Shown: piece after piece, positions 5,502 to 6,090 of the stretch
Position numbering within the stretch: position 1 is the stretch's first letter
Layout: every line of letters begins with the position of its first letter
From: Alphaproteobacteria bacterium
Lineage (GTDB): Bacteria; Pseudomonadota; Alphaproteobacteria; Rhizobiales; Xanthobacteraceae
Direction: 5' to 3'
Assembly (NCBI GenBank): GCA_005883115.1
Contig: VAZQ01000082.1
Location: 1-6,090, forward strand
DNA: 6,090 nucleotides
Notes under the pieces: generated by a model
What the model was told of the DNA's origin: nothing
The model's database searches: none
Seen by the model: the letters and a program-made list of their open reading frames with translations, nothing else
Made by a program: the position numbers and the translations under genes

Positions 5502-6090
5502 TTACGCCTTCGTCATCGTGATCGAGTAGCCCTGATCCGCCGCCAAGCATTCGGCTTGCGGGAGCCCGAGCTCCTTGCGCACCATATTCGTGCCGAGCAC
5601 CATAGAGACCATCTTATAGCTCGCATGCCGGCGTCCCATGCCCTCGCGCCCCATGCCGCAGTCGGACGAAATGATCAGCCGCTCGGGGGGAATGTGCTTG
5701 AGCGCCTCGCGAATGAGCGCAGCGATTTCGTCTGGCCGCTCGACCTGCAGCGTGTGATGGTCGATCACGCCAATCACCACCTTCTTGTCCTTGATCACTT
5801 CTCCGATGGCCTTGAGATCGCCAGTGCCGGAAGAACGCGTCTCGAAGGTCAGGGCGTCGGCGTCCACCTGGTTGAGCGCTTCTAGAGTGGGCTGGTAGCT
5901 CTGCACGTCTGCAAAGATGCGCTGCTGAGATGGATTGCCCCAACAGGTGTGGCACCAAACTTCGGTCTTACCGCGTAGACCCTTCACCGTGTTGTTGAAA
6001 ATCTTCACCAGGTCGGGCGCGTCCAGCTTGCCGAAGGTCTTGCCGCGCACCGGCACCATGTGGATCTGCGGCTCCTCCAACTGGATAACG
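5502..6090 (-). CDS. MetE-like (cobalamin-independent methionine synthase catalytic-domain family) zinc methyltransferase, C-terminal part
   Basis: About 195 residues are present; the reading frame stays open to the window edge (VIQLEEPQIHM), so the N-terminal part lies beyond 6090. It resembles the stand-alone C-terminal barrel of MetE, a TIM barrel whose zinc activates a thiol for methyl transfer. All zinc ligands expected from MetE can be seen: His and Cys in WCHTCWGN (codons at about 5949-5951 and 5943-5945), Glu in TFETRSSG (about 5841-5843), and Cys in ISSDCGMGREG (about 5658-5660). LEEPQIH matches the barrel strand with the conserved acidic residue. Proteins of this kind are annotated as methionine synthase II family, but many are not methionine synthases, and relatives include epoxyalkane:coenzyme M transferase; the true substrate is unknown. 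It lies 92 bases upstream of the Bug gene on the same strand and may be co-transcribed with it. Confidence 0.85.
   Translation of the reverse strand, partial: VIQLEEPQIHMVPVRGKTFGKLDAPDLVKIFNNTVKGLRGKTEVWCHTCWGNPSQQRIFADVQSYQPTLEALNQVDADALTFETRSSGTGDLKAIGEVIKDKKVVIGVIDHHTLQVERPDEIAALIREALKHIPPERLIISSDCGMGREGMGRRHASYKMVSMVLGTNMVRKELGLPQAECLAADQGYSITMTKA

Overview
The window is high-G+C DNA with dense coding. It most resembles a chromosome of the Rhizobiales (Hyphomicrobiales; Bradyrhizobium / Rhodopseudomonas / Pseudolabrys-like). The reasons are a DUF2865 secreted protein, a small four-cysteine secreted protein of alphaproteobacterial type, a MarR-maiA pair, and a Bug/TctC periplasmic binding protein. 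The taxonomic call rests on recalled family distribution, not on a search.

Layout. 1-428 holds no gene I can support and ends in overlapping palindromes and a perfect hairpin. On the + strand follow a 98-aa secreted four-cysteine protein (429-725), a MarR-family regulator (912-1442), maleylacetoacetate/maleylpyruvate isomerase (1487-2122), an EamA/DMT-type ten-helix transporter (2174-3070), and a secreted DUF2865 protein (3183-4376) with a likely terminator behind it. On the - strand, converging on that terminator, are a broken Bug/TctC-type binding protein gene (4419-5409) and, upstream of it, the C-terminal part of a MetE-like zinc methyltransferase (5502-6090, cut by the window edge).

The marR-maiA spacing suggests a small aromatic-catabolism unit (homogentisate or gentisate branch) controlled by the regulator. 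The transporter 51 bp behind maiA may share its transcript. The methyltransferase and the Bug gene point the same way and may form another unit for uptake and processing of an organic acid or methylated compound; that link is inference.

The outstanding feature is a 170-bp perfect direct repeat. Bases 3660-3829, internal to the DUF2865 gene, recur without a mismatch at 4722-4891, inside the Bug gene on the other coding strand. There the copy stands in place of about 51 codons of the binding protein's conserved middle and shifts the frame by one base. Both edges look like short microhomology joins, and the replaced stretch appears to be nearly the same length as the insert. It is either a very recent non-homologous copy event (template switch or conversion-like patch) or an assembly/gap-filling error; the sequence alone cannot decide. 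I see no CRISPR array, insertion sequence, tRNA, rRNA or obvious defence system.
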